Positions 1 to 7,436 of a DNA stretch of 64,000 nt are shown here, one piece after another; the stretch's first letter is position 1; each line of letters opens with the position of its first letter. The notes under the pieces are model-generated. The model did no database searches, had not been told where the DNA came from, and saw only the letters and a list, made by a program, of their open reading frames with translations. The position numbers and the translations under genes are program-made. Source of the DNA: Methylacidiphilales bacterium (GTDB lineage: Bacteria; Verrucomicrobiota; Verrucomicrobiia; Methylacidiphilales; UBA1321). Where the stretch lies: positions 1 to 64,000 of the forward strand of contig JAMFSY010000007.1 of NCBI GenBank assembly GCA_026225555.1, read 5' to 3'.

Positions 1-1764
1 ATGAATCTCGACACCATCGGCCAGATGTCATGCAACCCCGCCATTGGCGGATTGGCCAAGGGACAGATCGTGCGCGAGATCGATGCGCTAGGTGGGGAAA
101 TGGGGCTTAACACCGACGCGACCGGTATTCAGTTTCGCATGCTCAACGCGTCCAAGGGAGCCAGCGTTCGCGGTCCCCGTGCTCAATGTGATAAGAAGGC
201 TTACCAGTTCCGGCTGAAGGCGACCTGCGAACGGCAGGAGCGACTGGACGTGAAGCAGGGGCAGATCGCCGAAATTTTAGTGCAGGACGGGCAGGTGACC
301 GGGGTCAGCACCCAACTGGGCGTATCCTACCGGGGCCGAAGCGTGGTGGTGACCACGGGCACATTCCTGCAGGGGCTGATGCATGTCGGATTGAGAAATA
401 CTCCCGGCGGACGCATGGGCGATAGTGCCAGCGGGCTTTCGGCCTCGCTCAAGAATTTGGGATTTGAACTGAAGCGTCTGAAAACGGGCACCCCGCCCCG
501 TTTGCTTAAGAAGAGCCTCGATTTTAGCGGGATGGATTTGCAGCAAGGTGACATTCCGCCCAAACCTTTCAGTTACCTGGCCGACACCCTGAAGAAGGGC
601 CGCGACGATATCTTCACCCTTAATGAATGGCGGGACGGATTGTTCCACGTGGAACAATTGGCCTGTGCCATTACTTATACGACCGCCCAAACACACGAGA
701 TCGTCCGATCGAATCTCGACAAGTCGCCCCTTTATTGTGGTCGCATTGAAGGGATCGGGCCGCGCTATTGTCCTTCCCTGGAAGACAAGGTGGTGCGGTT
801 CGCCGATAAAGAGCGGCATCAGCTTTTCCTCGAACCCGAGGGGCGTCATACGGACGAGTATTATATCAACGGGTGCTCGACCAGCCTTCCTTTTGAGGTC
901 CAACTGGCCTTCATCCGTTCCATACCTGGCCTGGAAAGGGCGGAGATTATGCGCGCCGGTTATGCGGTCGAGTATGATTTCAGTCCCCCTACCCAGCTCC
1001 AAAGTTCCTTGGAGACCAAACGCGTCAGTGGCCTTTTCTTTGCCGGTCAGCTGAACGGGACCTCCGGTTATGAAGAAGCGGCGGCACAAGGATTGATCGC
1101 CGGGATCAATGCAGCGCGAAAGATTCAGGATAAAACCCCGCTCATCCTGGGCCGAGACCAGGCCTATATCGGGGTCCTGATCGACGATTTGGTTACCAAA
1201 GGAACCGAAGAACCCTACCGGATGTTCACGTCGCGGGCGGAACATCGGCTTTCCCTGCGCCATGATAATGCCGATTTGCGCCTAACTGAATTGGGTGCGG
1301 CAATCGGCCTGGCCACGCCGGAACGATTGCGGAAGCTTCAGGCCAAACAGGAAGCCTTGGTCGAGACCCGCCGGTTGCTCGCCACGCTCAAATGCGACGG
1401 TCAGCCTTGGGCGCATCGGCTCAAGCGTCCGGAGATTTCGTGGGCGGCCCTGCCCGATCCCTTTCAATCGGTCGATGCGGAGATCGCTTCGCAAATCGAA
1501 ACCGAGATCAAGTATGAAGGCTACCTGCGCCGTGAGCAGGCCCACATTGATCGCAATCGCGCCGACGAGGATCGGACGATTCCGGACTGGATCGATTTCG
1601 ACATTGTGCCCGGTCTCAAAGCGGAGGCGAGGGTTAAGCTTAAGACCATCCAGCCTCGCACGTTTGGTCAGGCGGGGCGTATTTCGGGAATCAATCCCAC
1701 GGACATCGCGCTGCTTCAAGTTCACGCCAAGCGGGGCAAGACGGCTGCGGCCCTGATCAAATGA
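1..1764 (+). CDS. mnmG: tRNA uridine-5-carboxymethylaminomethyl modification enzyme MnmG (GidA), 5' partial
   Basis: FAD-dependent enzyme that, with the GTPase MnmE, installs the (carboxymethyl)aminomethyl group on U34 of certain tRNAs in the cytoplasm. The visible 587 residues begin at the conserved LDTIGQMSCNPAIGG segment. The family is about 620-630 aa, so the first ~35 residues with the GxGxxG dinucleotide-binding loop lie outside the window and the apparent ATG at base 1 is internal. Family landmarks seen are the two cysteine segments GPRAQCDK and GPRYCPSLEDKVVRF, the FAGQLNGTSGYEEAAAQG block, and the C-terminal GQAGRISGINPTDI helix region that contacts MnmE. The stop overlaps the next gene's ATG in an ATGA arrangement, suggesting translational coupling. 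Confidence 0.96.
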   Translation: MNLDTIGQMSCNPAIGGLAKGQIVREIDALGGEMGLNTDATGIQFRMLNASKGASVRGPRAQCDKKAYQFRLKATCERQERLDVKQGQIAEILVQDGQVTGVSTQLGVSYRGRSVVVTTGTFLQGLMHVGLRNTPGGRMGDSASGLSASLKNLGFELKRLKTGTPPRLLKKSLDFSGMDLQQGDIPPKPFSYLADTLKKGRDDIFTLNEWRDGLFHVEQLACAITYTTAQTHEIVRSNLDKSPLYCGRIEGIGPRYCPSLEDKVVRFADKERHQLFLEPEGRHTDEYYINGCSTSLPFEVQLAFIRSIPGLERAEIMRAGYAVEYDFSPPTQLQSSLETKRVSGLFFAGQLNGTSGYEEAAAQGLIAGINAARKIQDKTPLILGRDQAYIGVLIDDLVTKGTEEPYRMFTSRAEHRLSLRHDNADLRLTELGAAIGLATPERLRKLQAKQEALVETRRLLATLKCDGQPWAHRLKRPEISWAALPDPFQSVDAEIASQIETEIKYEGYLRREQAHIDRNRADEDRTIPDWIDFDIVPGLKAEARVKLKTIQPRTFGQAGRISGINPTDIALLQVHAKRGKTAAALIK

Positions 1765-2108
1765 AGGAGCTTACTTGGGAGGCTCTGGTTGAGCGGGCTC
1801 AGCAAATCGTTACGACCACCCTCGCCGAACTGCCCGTGGAAATCCGGGTCGAGGCCCAAGGCGTCCCTTGCCTCTTTGAGCCTTATTGCCTGGACGATCC
1901 CGAGATCCTTGGCATCTACGGCCACTTTTCTCCCGGCGAAGTCTCCGAGGCCAACGGTCCCATCGTCCTCTACCTGGAAACGATCGCGGACTATTGCCTG
2001 GAGGAAGACGAGGAGTTCGACACCGAAGTACGGCTCACCTTCCTCCACGAGCTGGGGCATCATTTTGGTTGGGATGAAGGCGATTTAGAGGAGAGGGGAC
2101 TAGGTTAG
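1761..2108 (+). CDS. Zincin-like metallopeptidase family protein (PF06262 type)
   Basis: A 115-residue protein ending in a zincin motif, HELGHHFG (HExxH plus a downstream acidic/Gly stretch), typical of the small single-domain metallopeptidase family with minimal zincin folds. No signal peptide or membrane segment is visible, so a cytoplasmic location is expected. It starts on the ATG that overlaps the mnmG stop (ATGA), so it is probably co-translated with mnmG. The substrate of this family is unknown. Length and motif position near the C-terminus fit the family, so it looks complete. Confidence 0.85.
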   Translation: MKELTWEALVERAQQIVTTTLAELPVEIRVEAQGVPCLFEPYCLDDPEILGIYGHFSPGEVSEANGPIVLYLETIADYCLEEDEEFDTEVRLTFLHELGHHFGWDEGDLEERGLG

Positions 2109-2131
2109 CTTAAGTCTGGGTCAAAATCGAC

Positions 2132-2163
2132 TTGCAATTCTTATTATACTTAGGTATAATAAG
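2132..2163 (+). promoter_or_regulatory. Sigma-70-like promoter with a palindrome over the -10 box
   Basis: TTGCAA (2132-2137) and TATAAT (2155-2160) are separated by exactly 17 bp. The -10 box sits inside a perfect inverted repeat, CTTATTATAC-TTAG-GTATAATAAG (2140-2163). The predicted transcription start, about 7 bp after the -10 box, falls on or next to the ATG of the radical SAM gene at 2167, so the mRNA may be leaderless. The palindrome overlapping the -10 box could be a repressor operator; that part is inference. Confidence 0.6.
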
Positions 2164-2166
2164 ACC

Positions 2167-3258
2167 ATGGCCCATTCGCTCAATCGCCAGAGCCGCGTCG
2201 GAAGGGGCGCGCCGCGTGACTTGCCGAATCGCTTTGAGAAGCTGGCGATGGATCTCGATCCCGACGTAGTCCAGCACGATCCCGAGGCCGAAGGGGAGGC
2301 GATGCCGAATCCCAAGACGACTTTTTTGGAGGATCACTCCGAATCGATCGTGGTGCGAAATAACAGTCCCGACATCGGGTTTGGCGCATCGATCAATCCG
2401 TACCGCGGTTGCGAACATGGTTGCGCCTATTGTTATGCGCGGCCCACACACGAATATCTCGGCTTCTCCGCGGGCCTCGAATTCGAAACGAAAATCATGG
2501 TGAAGCGCCGAGCCGGCGAGTTGCTGCGACGCGAGCTCTCGAATCCAAAGTGGCAGCCGCAGGCCCTCGCGATGAGCGGCGTGACCGATTGTTACCAGCC
2601 CGCCGAGCGCCAGTTTCGCATCACCCGTTCGTGTCTCGAAGTGCTGGCCGAATTCCGCAATCCGGTTTCGATCATCACGAAGAATTTTCTGGTCACGCGC
2701 GATCTTGATTTGCTGAAGGAACTCGCGAGCTTCGACGCCGTCCATGTCTTCCTTTCCATCACCACGTTGAACACCGAACTGGCGGCGAAGATGGAACCGC
2801 GGGCGAGCCGTCCCGCCTATCGTCTGCGCGCGGTGGAGATGCTGGCGAAGGCGGGCGTGCCGGTTGGGGTGATGGTTGCGCCCATCGTGCCGGGACTCAA
2901 CGACCGCGAGATCCCGTCCGTGCTTGAAGCGGCGAAATCGGCCGGAGCGAGAGATGCGGGCTACACGATGTTGCGTCTGCCCCACGGCGTGAAGGATGTT
3001 TTCCAGGACTGGTTGAAGGTCAATTTCCCCGAGAAGCTGGAGCGCATTCTCGGCACCGTGCGGGCAGTGCGCGGCGGCAAGTTGAACGTCAGCGATTTCG
3101 GTTCGCGCATGCGCGGCGAGGGGCCTTATGCCGAACAGATCCACCAAATGTTCCACGTCTTTCGCGAGCGCCTCGGCTTCGGCGCGCGCATGCCCCAATT
3201 ACGCACCGAACATTTTCGCCGACCGGGAGACCAGCAACTTTCGTTGGGGATTATGTAG
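2167..3258 (+). CDS. PA0069-family radical SAM protein (spore-photoproduct-lyase-like)
   Basis: 363 residues. The radical SAM cluster motif CxxxCxxC is seen as GCEHGCAYCYARPTHEY around residue 82, coordinating a [4Fe-4S] cluster that cleaves S-adenosylmethionine. The N-terminal GRGAPRDLPNRFE segment and the later NPVSIITKNFLVTRDLDLL stretch match the PA0069/SplB-like group, whose substrate is not firmly established. No signal peptide. The ATG at 2167 is used because it keeps the conserved N-terminal GRGA motif, although it lies almost on the predicted transcription start. The gene converges with the Memo-like gene, with a hairpin repeat between them. Confidence 0.85.
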   Translation: MAHSLNRQSRVGRGAPRDLPNRFEKLAMDLDPDVVQHDPEAEGEAMPNPKTTFLEDHSESIVVRNNSPDIGFGASINPYRGCEHGCAYCYARPTHEYLGFSAGLEFETKIMVKRRAGELLRRELSNPKWQPQALAMSGVTDCYQPAERQFRITRSCLEVLAEFRNPVSIITKNFLVTRDLDLLKELASFDAVHVFLSITTLNTELAAKMEPRASRPAYRLRAVEMLAKAGVPVGVMVAPIVPGLNDREIPSVLEAAKSAGARDAGYTMLRLPHGVKDVFQDWLKVNFPEKLERILGTVRAVRGGKLNVSDFGSRMRGEGPYAEQIHQMFHVFRERLGFGARMPQLRTEHFRRPGDQQLSLGIM

Positions 3259-3290
3259 GACCTGCTGAAAAAGATTTACTCTTAAAATTT

Positions 3291-3382
3291 CGGTCATCCT
3301 GAGCCTGTCGAAGGATCAGTTCTGCCTCGGTAAACGCAAAGAGGCAACCGACCCCGATCCTACGACAAGCCCAGAATGACCG
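3291..3382. repeat. REP-like inverted repeat (family A), paired arms
   Basis: Left arm GGTCATCCTGAGCCTGTCG (from 3292) and an inverted copy ending GACAAGCCCAGAATGACC form 27-bp arms with 23 matching positions and a 38-bp spacer. The element fills the gap between two convergent genes. Single copies of the same arm recur at 8884 and 8938. It could fold as a long hairpin and act as a bidirectional terminator; that role is inference. Confidence 0.75.
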
Positions 3383-3396
3383 ACTTTTTCGAGCAA

Positions 3397-4341
3397 TCAA
3401 AAACGCTTCTCCAAGACACGTCCACTGGAGAAAGTCACCGCGCTGGCATCGCGCTCGGTGAACCACTGCTCGTAATAAGTGCGTTGCAGGGTGAATTTTC
3501 CCGCGCCGGCGGCGAGCAAAAGCGCCAGCGCGCCGATTCCATCGAAGTAACGATCGTTTCCCTCCTCGCGAAACCAATCGAGAAAGGTGCGCGCATCGCC
3601 GCGGGCCGCGCAGGCCCAGAGCAGCTCCTCCCAACCCGCCGTGGCGCGAAGCAACACGGGTGTCACTCGAAAGGGATGTTCAAAACGCGGGCCAAGATGG
3701 CACCCGTCGATGCTCACGATTACGCGCAGGCGATCTCCCGGTGGATCCTTGCGGAAAAGTTCAGCCAGGGCGCGGGTGAGCCGATGAAAATCCTCCAGGT
3801 CATCCCATTCGACCAAGCCCTCCACATAGGCGTGCAGGCTCCCGCACAAAAGTGGCGCGAAGCGGAAAGGCGTGGCCGCCACCGGGTGCAACCGATGCAA
3901 CGCCTGAAGCCAAACCAAGGCAAACTCAATGGAGTGTTCGCCCGCATGAGCCTGCGGGCCAAAGATCCGCGCGGGCGGGGCATCGCTCGCCAGGAAGTCC
4001 ACGGTTTCGCGAGCGCATACCGCGCGGCCCAAAGGCGTGACGTAATCGCGCCGGTCGAGGTTCCATTCCAAGGGCGAACGGTGTCCCACACCGAGAATCA
4101 AATAGGTCTCGGCCAAGGGAGCTTCGAGCAGAGGCCGGAACGCGGCGGCATAAGCTCGCGAACTTACCCGAAAATCGATGTGAGGCGTGATGATGCCAGG
4201 AAGCGACGCTCCGGAAGGCGGCGGAGGAAGCGTTCCAGCGGGACAAAGGGCGAGGGCATCCCGGAAAAATTGGAGAGCTTTCGAGCCCTCCGAGGGATAA
4301 CAGTCGGGATGATGTTGAGCCCGGAGGACGGTGCCAGCCAT
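3397..4341 (-). CDS. Memo-like protein, AmmeMemoRadiSam system protein B type
   Basis: About 314 residues of the Memo/AmmB family, a fold related to extradiol dioxygenases. Family segments seen are LPGIITPHIDFRVSSRAYAAAF, ILGVGHRSP, and GEHSIEFALVWLQALHR, which carry the conserved histidines expected to bind metal. The track starts it at a GTG (4347); the ATG two codons later at 4341 is an equally good start. The usual partners AmmA (AMMECR1) and the AmmeMemo-type radical SAM protein are not next to it. The neighbouring radical SAM protein belongs to a different family and is convergent, so this is an orphan copy. Confidence 0.8.
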   Translation of the reverse strand: MAGTVLRAQHHPDCYPSEGSKALQFFRDALALCPAGTLPPPPSGASLPGIITPHIDFRVSSRAYAAAFRPLLEAPLAETYLILGVGHRSPLEWNLDRRDYVTPLGRAVCARETVDFLASDAPPARIFGPQAHAGEHSIEFALVWLQALHRLHPVAATPFRFAPLLCGSLHAYVEGLVEWDDLEDFHRLTRALAELFRKDPPGDRLRVIVSIDGCHLGPRFEHPFRVTPVLLRATAGWEELLWACAARGDARTFLDWFREEGNDRYFDGIGALALLLAAGAGKFTLQRTYYEQWFTERDASAVTFSSGRVLEKRF

Positions 4342-4399
4342 GCCCACATTCTAGCGTAAAAGTGCCAGTTTGCGGAACTTTTTCGTGGCAAGATGCGTA

Positions 4400-4462
4400 A
4401 GATGGCCCTATCTTAGCTTACGGCAGAAAGTGCCGCTTGGTGCCTATGAGCATGCACTTTCT
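4400..4462. promoter_or_regulatory. Two inverted repeats upstream of the NtrC-type regulator
   Basis: TAAGAT-GGCCCT-ATCTTA (4400-4417) is a perfect 6-bp palindrome. AGAAAGTGC (4427-4435) pairs perfectly with GCACTTTCT (4454-4462). Both lie within 90 bp of the regulator's ATG at 4488, in the divergent gap between it and the Memo-like gene. They could be operators for autoregulation or 5' UTR structure. I do not see a convincing -24/-12 sigma-54 promoter here. Confidence 0.45.
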
Positions 4463-4487
4463 ACCATATGGGAGGCATATTTAACCT

Positions 4488-5885
4488 ATGAGAATCGATA
4501 AAATCCTCATCGTTGATGACGAAGATGAAGTCCGGCGCATGTTGGTCGACTACCTTACAACCCAAGGGTATACAGCTCTCGGCGTGCGTTCGATTCTCCA
4601 AGGTTCCGAGGCCATTCGAACCGATACTTTTGATCTGGTTATCGTTGATCTGCGTTTACAAGACGGCAGTGGCTTGGACTTACTGAAGCAATTAAAGCAA
4701 TTGTCTCCCAAAACCTACGGCATTTTGATGACCGGGTACGCCACGATGGAGACGGCGGTCGAAGCCATTCGGATCGGCCTGCTTGACTACATGATCAAGC
4801 CGATCCTTCCCGCGCAGCTGGATATCGTGCTGCAACGGCTCGAGTCGGTTCGGCAGCTGGAAAGTGAAAATTCCTATCTCCGCCAACAGCAGCAGACCGA
4901 AGTCGGCGGCAGCGGCGGGGGTGGAATCGTCTGGGGCCGCAGCGGCCTCATGCAGGACATTCTCGAGATGGTGAAGAAGGTCGCGCAAACGCAGGCGACC
5001 GTTCTCATTCAGGGCGAAAGCGGCACGGGCAAGGAAGTCGTGGCCCACGCCATCGTGGAAAACAGTTCCCGCGCGAACAAACCGTTCGTCAAAATCAATT
5101 GCGCCGCCGTGCCGGAGACGTTGCTGGAAAGCGAATTCTTCGGACACGAAAAGGGCGCGTTCACCGGTGCCGTTTCCCGGCGGGAAGGCCGCTTTGAAAC
5201 GGCCAACGGCGGCACGTTGTTGCTCGATGAAATCGCCGAGATTCCGATGAGCCTTCAGGTGAAGTTGCTGCGCGTATTGCAGGAACGCGAATTCGAACGT
5301 GTCGGCGGCAATAAAACCGTGCGGGTCGATGTGCGCCTGATCGCAAGCACGAATCGCGATCTGCAGGACGCGGTGCGCCAGGGCATTTTCCGTGAGGATC
5401 TTTATTACCGGCTTAACGTTATTCCCATCGCGCTGCCGCCGTTGCGGCTTCGCGGCACCGACCTGGACGATCTGGTTGAATATTTCGTTTCCCATTTTGC
5501 GCGCAAGCACGGGAAAAGCATTCAGGGCGTTTCACCCCGCGCGATGGAACGGCTGCGCGCGTATCGCTGGCCCGGCAATGTCCGCGAATTGCAGAACACA
5601 CTGGAACGCGCGGTGATCATGGCGAGCTCCGATGGCCCAGTCGAGGTTCCCGAATTTGCGGTGCAGGAGAAGGCCGCTTTCGGAACGTTGAACGTGGCCG
5701 ATACGTTGCCGACGGTCGATGAAATGGAACGCCGTCTCATCGGGCACATGCTCCTTCAGACCAACAATAATAAAACGCGCGCGGCGGAGAAGCTGGCCAT
5801 CAGCCTGCGCACGTTGCGGAATAAATTACGCTCCTACCGCACCGCCGGCTTCGATACCGCGAAGCCCGAGACGTGGGTGGCTTAG
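4488..5885 (+). CDS. Sigma-54-dependent response regulator, NtrC/AtoC family
   Basis: 465 residues in the order receiver, AAA+, Fis-type HTH. The receiver has the acidic pair near residue 10 and the phospho-acceptor D54 in VIVDLRLQDGSGL. The central ATPase has Walker A GESGTGKE (176-183) and the sigma-54 contact loop GAFTGA (223-228). The C-terminus KTRAAEKLAISLRTLRNKLR is a Fis-like helix-turn-helix. It would remodel sigma-54 RNA polymerase at enhancer-dependent promoters after phosphorylation. No histidine kinase is adjacent, so the cognate kinase is unknown. A low-complexity Gly/Ser linker follows the receiver. Full length for the family. Confidence 0.94.
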   Translation: MRIDKILIVDDEDEVRRMLVDYLTTQGYTALGVRSILQGSEAIRTDTFDLVIVDLRLQDGSGLDLLKQLKQLSPKTYGILMTGYATMETAVEAIRIGLLDYMIKPILPAQLDIVLQRLESVRQLESENSYLRQQQQTEVGGSGGGGIVWGRSGLMQDILEMVKKVAQTQATVLIQGESGTGKEVVAHAIVENSSRANKPFVKINCAAVPETLLESEFFGHEKGAFTGAVSRREGRFETANGGTLLLDEIAEIPMSLQVKLLRVLQEREFERVGGNKTVRVDVRLIASTNRDLQDAVRQGIFREDLYYRLNVIPIALPPLRLRGTDLDDLVEYFVSHFARKHGKSIQGVSPRAMERLRAYRWPGNVRELQNTLERAVIMASSDGPVEVPEFAVQEKAAFGTLNVADTLPTVDEMERRLIGHMLLQTNNNKTRAAEKLAISLRTLRNKLRSYRTAGFDTAKPETWVA

Positions 5886-5946
5886 TCAGTCTTTCAAACC
5901 GTTTCTCCATGATCAGGACGCTTCGCCAAACGGCGGAGGGAGATCG

Positions 5947-7407
5947 TTAATGCGCCTTGGCCAAGGCGCTCATCTCCGCATATTCATTGTCCTCGAAAAC
6001 CGCACGGTCCCAATCGTCGCCGAGGATCTTGAATTGCTCCTTGGCCACGTCCCAGTGTTCGCCCTGCACGGCGTTCTTGGCGAAAAGGCTCCGATAATGG
6101 AAGCTGTTGGGAAGGCGCTCGAGGTAGCCCCGATACACTTTCTCCAGCGACCCCCAAATCGCTGGCTGCGCATAAACAAGCGGATCGCGGCCGCCTGCAT
6201 CGCTCATCGATTCCGCCAGGACCAGCGGAATCTTGGCGGACCAATTGTCGCTCGTCGCGCATTCCAGGCCGAAGGCCGCGACGTCCTCGTCCGAGCCGTA
6301 CCAGCGTGGCAGCAGGTACCAGCGCTTTTGCATATAGATTCCGAAGTTGTCCGGATCCGCCTGAATGCCGCGCTGAAACCAAAGTTCCATCTGATCGCGA
6401 GGCTCTTGTTTGCCGAGGACGACGGTCATCATTGCGCTCGCGATCATGGGGGTGTCCTGCGGTGCCTTTGCGTAGCTTTGGGTCAGGATCTTCTCGGCTG
6501 CGTCGAGACGTTCGCCGAAAAGCTGCCATCCGCTGGAGGTCACGGTATCGGCGTAGCCGCCGCCCCGTGCACACCACGCCTCATCGACATAGAACTCGCC
6601 ATCCAGGATATCGGCGGTGGGATTATCTCGATCGGCTGCCGTGAAAGCCCGGTCCATACCCTCCGAAACGGCCTTAAGTGTGTCGTCATCATCCTGCACC
6701 GCTTTGAGCAGATTCGATCCCTGAAAATAGAGAAAGCGGTCCGGGAAATGAGCCTCGATAAGATGCTGGTATTCCGCCGCAACTCGGGCGGCAAGATCCG
6801 GCAGGGCGGCGAGACTTATGTGCAGCTTCGGGTGGGCTTTGACGCTGATAAGATTGTTCATCGCCGCCCTGTATCCCGCGAGCTTGAAGAGCGGCGGGTA
6901 TTCGGTGGCGCCATAATCGATCATTTCACGGGTGATCTTTTGCGCTCCCGCTTCGGTTGTGCTGTAGCTGCCTGCGAAGAGGTTGTCGTCGTAAAAGACC
7001 TGCCAGCTCGAATCGTGGTTGCCCTCGCGAAGGAGATTGTCGGCATGGTCACTCAGCTGCGGCCACAGGCATTCACCATAAAAGTCGTCCCACACGACAA
7101 GATAAGCCGCGAGGCGAAGTGCCGCGCGGGCCTCGTCATCGGAAGGCCGTGCGACCGGACTCTGTTTGGCGTAAGCAGCGAGTGCGTCGTCGCGCACCTT
7201 TTGGTAAATGTCCTGATCGTGCTTCATCCGCGCAGCGAGCACGTCGGCATCGGGGAGGGGTTTTAACTTCCGCGGCGGCGGGCAGACTTCCGCCCTCGAG
7301 GCGCTGCCGCTTTCCCCCGCAAACCAGTTTAGATACGCAAAGGCGGCTCCGCAGACCAGCGCGGTTCCGACCACCACGATCCCGGCGAGAAAAAGGATCC
7401 TCTTCAT
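5947..7407 (-). CDS. Membrane-anchored or exported DUF4034-like protein
   Basis: The true start is taken as the ATG at 7407, giving MKRILFLAGIVVVGTALVCG, a signal peptide or single N-terminal membrane anchor; the upstream part of the track ORF overlaps pepA. The remaining ~460 residues look like an alpha-helical tetratricopeptide-type extracytoplasmic domain. The stretch RGIQADPDNFGIYMQKRWYL followed by PRWYGSDEDVAAF resembles DUF4034 proteins; I judge that from memory. It lies 29 bp downstream of pepA on the same strand, so the two are probably cotranscribed. No catalytic motif is recognised and the function is unknown. Confidence 0.7.
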   Translation of the reverse strand: MKRILFLAGIVVVGTALVCGAAFAYLNWFAGESGSASRAEVCPPPRKLKPLPDADVLAARMKHDQDIYQKVRDDALAAYAKQSPVARPSDDEARAALRLAAYLVVWDDFYGECLWPQLSDHADNLLREGNHDSSWQVFYDDNLFAGSYSTTEAGAQKITREMIDYGATEYPPLFKLAGYRAAMNNLISVKAHPKLHISLAALPDLAARVAAEYQHLIEAHFPDRFLYFQGSNLLKAVQDDDDTLKAVSEGMDRAFTAADRDNPTADILDGEFYVDEAWCARGGGYADTVTSSGWQLFGERLDAAEKILTQSYAKAPQDTPMIASAMMTVVLGKQEPRDQMELWFQRGIQADPDNFGIYMQKRWYLLPRWYGSDEDVAAFGLECATSDNWSAKIPLVLAESMSDAGGRDPLVYAQPAIWGSLEKVYRGYLERLPNSFHYRSLFAKNAVQGEHWDVAKEQFKILGDDWDRAVFEDNEYAEMSALAKAH

Positions 7408-7436
7408 GCGAATTGGCGGAGCTTTATTTCGTCTGC

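Noticed and set aside
277-1263. 328-aa minus-strand ORF inside mnmG
   Set aside because: It lies entirely opposite a clear mnmG reading frame and shows no family features; it is a shadow of GC-rich codon use.
3376-4359. 327-aa plus-strand ORF opposite the Memo-like gene
   Set aside because: The minus-strand frame carries the Memo motifs; this one is antisense noise.
4428-4487. Possible sigma-54 -24/-12 promoter before the NtrC-type regulator
   Set aside because: The GG and GC elements do not have the right bases and spacing together.
5719-7266. 515-aa plus-strand ORF
   Set aside because: It is antisense to the DUF4034-like gene, which has a signal peptide and a sensible start.
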